Shown: piece by piece, positions 59,490 to 64,000 of the stretch
Numbering within the stretch: position 1 is the first letter of the stretch
How the letters are laid out: each line of letters begins with the position of its first letter
Source: Cryptomeria japonica
Lineage: Eukaryota; Streptophyta; Pinopsida; Cupressales; Cupressaceae
Assembly (NCBI RefSeq): GCF_030272615.1
Contig: NC_081414.1
Coordinates: 54,707,636-54,771,635 of the forward strand
Direction of reading: 5' to 3'
DNA: 64,000 nt
Program-made: the position numbers and the translations under genes
Notes under the pieces: model-generated
The model's input: the letters and a program-made list of their open reading frames with translations, nothing else
The model's database searches: none
Told to the model about the DNA's origin: nothing

Positions 59490-59829
59490 TCCTAATGCAT
59501 TTTTGTCATTGTTCTTTTTCTAGCTCATTAGCCTTAAACATCAAAAGCTAGTCAGGAAGGGCAGTTATTTTGAAAAGCCAGTCAATGGTTTTGTTTAAAT
59601 CATTCATTGAGAAGCAATATACATAGTTAGTTTAGGTTTCTTGTTCTCCAAGAAGTGTACGAGCATAGGGTATTCCTCTTTGGAATGGAAAAGATTATAT
59701 TTTTTTGCAAGTTGCAAGGGGCAGAGGTTTCTTATCATGTTTCAGTCTTGACTTTGCGCCCAATGGATTTCCCCATGCTACTAATCATTGTGCCAAGCAA
59801 GATTTCCATCCCCTCTAAGTCACCAGAAA
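59490..59829 (+). other. G 3' untranslated region
   Basis: No convincing frame. No clear purine tract sits directly before the LTR at 59830; CCCCTCTAAGTCACCAGAAA occupies that place. The PPT has decayed or is atypical. Confidence 0.45.
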
Positions 59830-61530
59830 TGTTGACCATTTTTGTGTCAACCTTAGCCATCCAGCCAACTGATTTGAGATTATTTCAATGACTAAAAAAC
59901 CTTTTTAAAGCCCCTTGGCCTAAAACCCCAAACCCTTAAGGCATTTTTTGCCTTAGTCATTATTTTTAGCCTTGTTCTTTCTCAGTGTTGACCAGCTTAG
60001 ATGGTCATTTCACTTAAAGGCTACCGACTAGAGGGTCCCTTCTTCATGGCGGGACTATCCCATTTTGTGTCTACCAGCTAGCAAAAGTTCCTTTTATCAT
60101 GGTGTTACATTGGTTAGGAACATCCACTTTTGTTCCCTATTTTGATCTTTCTCTTTCGCACGACATTGAAATGAGAGATATGGCTAGGAGGAAAAGGAGT
60201 TGTTGGCAAGAGTTTTATTTGTTGTGTTGCACAATCAAAGCATTTCCACTTTTGTTCCCTGTTGCAATTGTTCTATTTTTTTGCAACACCACAATGAGCG
60301 ATGTGGGAAGCGATATGAAGGAATAGAGTGTTATCATTGTTTCGTAGCAATTAGGAACTGGGTCCTGCCCTTGGCTGCGATATTGTGATGAGTTGTTTGA
60401 CTAGTGGGCACAACTCATTTTCAAGGCTCAATCCCAATCATCCATCCACGTGTGATAAGGAGAATCCAGTGGCCCAAATTTAAACCTAAGATGATCGTTG
60501 GGATTCAAACAATTGTCCGATAGTGGGTGCTAACTTAATGGGGTGAAAATTAGTTTCTGACCCCGTCGGCTAACCAAATCAAATATGAATCCATCTCCAA
60601 CCACTTTCATAGGGCCGAGGGATGCTTTCCATTACTTTGTCATGCTTCTGTAGATGTTTCCCTTGGATGCCCCATGCATAGTTATTGCAGATTGAAGACT
60701 TTTGGGCCTGGCAGAGGACATTTAGATGCTATTCTTACAGGGATTCTCCCTTTTTATAGGGATTGTCGTTCTTTCCCAATTCTAGGTGATTCTTTTAGAC
60801 ACACAGTCATCAGATCAATCCATCTGATCTGATCCTCTTTGTTTTTGTAACCTAACCTTAGTTGGTTAGGGTTTTGAACCCAATATTCATCTAAGTTATG
60901 CCTGATCTATAAAGACAAATTTTGTAGCTCTTTCTAAGGGTTCTCTCCCTTTTTCTCTTAGAAAATTCTATGATTTCTGAAACTGTAAATTTACCTTGTC
61001 TTTGCATCAATTAAGTTAGTCGTTTACCTCTTTCCAAGTCCATTTACCTTGTGCGAAATTGCCTTGCCTTTGTTATGAATTTGTTTCTTATTGGTTTAAA
61101 TTGATTTATATGTTGTAACAACTCTTCTTGTAAGATCTATGTGTGAGCGTTTTAGTTCCTCTCAATTCTACATTAATTCCTAATCTCATATATGTCTTAG
61201 AGGTTGATTAAGGATAGGAATCTGTGTATGCTTTGGGTTGCTTCGTTGATGTTTTGTGTAGTTATAGGTAGGGAAAATGATCATTTCAATCTAGGTGCAT
61301 CACCTCTTTTCCCTTTCAACATTCCTTCTCCCCTTTTCCTCTTCAATCATTAGAATAGGTTTTACAAGTGTTGGGTTGGTCCAACACCGCACCCTGATTG
61401 GAAAGGAAGTCGGCCTTTTTCGAAGATTCAACCTCACATGCACAAGGTCCCACACTTGGAGGTTGTTTCCATGTTTCACGAGGTTGTTGAGAACGAGTGT
61501 TCATTGAGGGTGCAAACTTTTGTGACAATA
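59830..61530 (+). repeat. 3' LTR of G
   Basis: Uninterrupted 1.7-kb LTR from TGTTGACCATTTTTG to GACAATA, followed by TSD GGCTT. It provides the pre-insertion sequence for E at about 60695. Confidence 0.92.
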
Positions 61531-61535
61531 GGCTT

Positions 61536-62240
61536 CATTATTATTATTGAAAAAAAAACCTATGCCCTTTAAGAAAATTTATTTGCAAATAACTACAAGA
61601 CATCCAATATACATAGATAAATATTTAGAAATTTGAGGAATTAATCTCACAATTTCCTTAGAATTGAGCTAATATAAGGAGCTAACCGAAAGGTTCTTGT
61701 ATTAATATTTACAAAATGCAATAGATTTAGTTGTAGAGTCAGATAAAGATACTACATACTGTGAGACATACATCTAGTGCAAATAAATGATTCTTCATAA
61801 AATATCGAGCAATTATCATACCTTCTCATAAGATAAAACATGATTCAATGTGTTTATTGACTTAAAACTCCACCTTAAGCTTATGATTCAAAAGCTAACT
61901 CACAAACAAGAGATTCATTTTTAAACCTAGAACATAGAGCACCTTTGTGAGGGTACAACTTCTCATCCCAAGAGGAATGATGAATTTTTTTATTCCTTTT
62001 GTAATATTCTCCTTATTTTTTGTGATCCAAACCTAATATCTAGTGGGTTGATCATTTAATGTATCAAAAATATCTCTATTATGTATCATATTCTTTTTGG
62101 TACTAGAGTCAGTCAACTAAACATTCCTCATAGACTATGAGATTTTAGAGACAAGAAAACATTTTGATAGATGACACAATTGGACATTTATAGTGTACTT
62201 CATCATGAAATACATAATCTTGTTGGGTTGTGATATGTCC
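61536..62240 (-). pseudogene. pol: F protease and pre-integrase remnant
   Basis: On the minus strand near 62080-62130 a TDSSTKKNMIHNRDIF segment matches the copia 'DSGA-HMT' protease start. Then come SCTLTKVLYVLGLKMNLL (about 61905-61960), a KVEF-type segment and MIIARYFMKNHLFALDV near 61770-61830, typical of GAG_pre-integrase. Stops are scattered. The sequence then reaches G at 61535 and resumes as integrase at 34274. Confidence 0.72.
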
Positions 62241-62299
62241 TCTAAGGCTCCTTTGATGAGGACATTATTTTGATTGTGAATAATTATTGCAATTAGATG

Positions 62300-63465
62300 T
62301 TCCTTCTTTATTGGAATTATCTTAAAATTGAGCCATCATACCAACAATAATCAATATCATATATGTTGGTACTAAAGATGTGGCGACATCAGTTTTCCAT
62401 CTAAGACTTGTATTATTATTTTCTTGCGATGGTTCCCTTTCAAAACTTTTGACCATGTTGTTGTCTCAAGATCAACAATTTATTTTCAAACTCATCTTGC
62501 ACGAACTAGATGGCTTCTTCCTACTAAAGTAAATTAACTAGTTTCTCAAATGGAAGCTTCCATTTTGAGATGCTCAATGTACTAAAAAGGGTCCAAAACT
62601 AGAAACGAAGAGATCTCAAACTGATTGAGACCATTATTATTTTCTCCACCTCTCTAAGCACTACAAGATCTACTCTTAGTTTTGAAATCTAACACAAGAA
62701 CTCGTCTACTTTCTTGTCATCTTTCATATTTAATGTGTGAATCTTTGACTAAATATAGAGGGTCTTTGTCTAGTTATTCACCTCATATATAGTGGATAGA
62801 TCATTCCAAGCCTCCAATGTATCCTAAACATGTAGTTGAAATTAATTAAATATGCTACATGTGATCAACATCAAGGCTTTTGCATTGACCTTGTTATACT
62901 TCTTCTACTCATAAAAATAATTTGGATGTTACACTACACCAATAACAATCTCCTAGATCTTTGAAGTGGAGAATTATGTGTATCTTCATCATCCATGCTA
63001 CATAGGTGGTTCCTTTCATAAGATAATCATCGAAAAGAAGAAACTTTGGTGTAAGCATGATTCAACACCACACAAAAAATTGCAGTCTTCAAAAATAAAA
63101 ATTTATTAATTATATTGATATACATGTCCTTTTCATGGATGAAGACAATCTTGGATATGAGATTGATGTGTTCATGTAGTGAAACGAGGGTACTTGCATC
63201 AGTATTCTACCTCACGTTCATCATCTACATCATAGCCTTCCTTAATCTTGTCATGGATCCTCTTTTCTTGGCATCACACATCAAATAAGAAATAGTCTAG
63301 TAGCCCTTACCTAAGCAACTCATCCCATTGTAGATTGCAAATTTTTTGGAGAGCATTTAGAAAAGTAAATACTTAGAAATCAATACTTTGGGACTTCATC
63401 TCAGTCTCTTAGTGCATACTCATCTTCATGGTTTCTTGTATCACTACTAGCATTAGCTGACATAA
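62300..63465 (-). pseudogene. gag: F gag remnant
   Basis: On the minus strand near 62640-62900 the order KALMLITCSIFN, DTLEAWNDLSTIYE, IHTLNMKDDKKVDEFL and LRVDLVVLREVEKI matches the UBN2-type gag core of copia elements. Near 63000, MKGTTYVAWMMKIHIILHFKD matches the N-terminal gag block. A possible start, MSANASSDTRN, lies near 63462, but the stretch between it and 63070 is not convincing. Stops are numerous. Confidence 0.7.
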
Positions 63466-64000
63466 TAAAAAATCCACCAAATATTTCAAATTCATCACTC
63501 CTTAACTATTTCATCTCACTCAAGCATCCACAAAAATAATTTTCTCCCATCTTTTGCCTTATATTGGAGCTAACAATAGAGGAAACCAAGATTAATATCT
63601 CCAATAATAAAAAGTAAATAGTAGAATTATCAATACTTCTTTGATGTCTACTAATTACATCTAAATATTTTAATGCCAATCAACACCTATTCTACCCAGC
63701 AAAAACTCCTTTCAATAAATATATGAAAACTCCAAATGCCTAGGTTAATAATAGAAGATAAGATTCTAGAAGTTGGAGATAGGTGGTGATTGCACAACAC
63801 CTAGTTATAACACAAGAATTTACCTTGGCCAATTAGAACTCCTAACCTCTCACCAACATTATATATCTTTTTACTATAATTGGTTTGGCTAGTGACTTGT
63901 CTTCTTTTCCATTTAACCTATGATAGCTAAGAATAGTTATGATTCACTCTCTTTACAAATCAAGGCTCATTTTCTCACCACCTTCAATGAAGATATCGAA
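63466..64000. other. Unassigned end of window; expected place of F leader and 5' LTR
   Basis: Upstream of F gag on the minus strand. No initiator-Met PBS complement and no match to the sequence left of 16242 was recognised. AT-rich, without a frame. Confidence 0.35.

Larger units (their letters stand above)
34275..61530 (+). mobile_element. Element G: non-autonomous LTR element, 1.7-kb LTRs, single novel frame
   Basis: LTRs start TGTTGACCATTTTTGTG (34275, 59830) and end GACAATA (42902, 61530). Identical GGCTT repeats flank it (34270-34274, 61531-61535). The ends are TG...TA. The internal part holds only one reading frame (43244-59489, split by H) and no gag, RT or integrase that I can recognise. 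A PBS-like TGGCATGCCTAGTGGG lies at 42908. No clear PPT was found before 59830. E is nested in its left LTR and H in its frame. It interrupts the integrase of F. Confidence 0.87.
16242..63465 (-). mobile_element. Element F: very old minus-strand copia element shattered by nested insertions
   Basis: Separate minus-strand pieces fall into copia order when the later insertions are removed. From right to left they are gag (62300-63465), protease/pre-integrase (61536-62240), integrase (33881-34274, then 24600-24977), RT and RNase H (23166-24600), and the RNase H tail and PPT (16246-16380). Each gap is filled by an element with target-site duplications: G (GGCTT), D (TAAAT) and B (AAGAC/AAAAC). Each junction falls inside a domain that resumes on the other side. 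LTRs were not defined. F is therefore the oldest layer of the right three-quarters of the window. Confidence 0.78.

Overview
This window looks like intergenic DNA from a large, repeat-rich seed-plant genome. It is AT-rich and I see no host gene, rRNA or tRNA gene. Almost every stretch that can be read is a decayed retroelement: plant Ty1/copia elements primed by initiator tRNA-Met, Ty3/gypsy-type elements, a LINE, and a sequence that looks like an integrated plant pararetrovirus. The age and depth of the nesting fit a gymnosperm-like genome with slow DNA removal, but the species cannot be fixed from the sequence.

Bases 1-16241. AT-rich flank and an old LTR fragment (907-1320). A copia-type LTR from 1969 is broken by solo LTR K (2270-3350, TSD AAATC) and by complete Sirevirus-like copia element A (3751-10732, TSD TATTA). 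A 5'-truncated LINE lies on the minus strand (about 10980-13215). Two diverged 0.7-kb direct repeats (13250-13965 and 15235-15950) flank a non-coding spacer.

Bases 16242-64000. This is essentially one very old minus-strand copia element, F, blown apart by later insertions. Its RNase H holds copia element B (16381-23160). Its integrase holds solo LTR D (24983-33875), which itself holds the unusual pol-less element C (25594-33277). The integrase also holds 27-kb element G (34275-61530, TSD GGCTT). G's left LTR holds copia element E (35058-42058). G's only reading frame holds gypsy-type element H (44408-58835, TSD AATGG/AAAGG). H holds a caulimovirid-like block (46140-51113), which holds solo LTR J (49430-50672). 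The chain F > G > H > virus-like block > J is five levels deep, and most levels are supported by target-site duplications.

Function. A, B and E carry the gag-protease-integrase-RT-RNase H order of autonomous copia elements, with many stops and shifts. C, G and H have LTRs and coding capacity but no recognisable reverse transcriptase, so they would have depended on other elements. C is the most unusual: it has a coiled-coil gag with four zinc-knuckle positions, then a reading frame of about 1,100 codons with a lysine/glutamate repeat. The copia LTR families (A, B, C, D, E, J and the 907 fragment) share a hairpin next to the primer site. Its arms differ between families but remain complementary, which suggests a conserved RNA structure.
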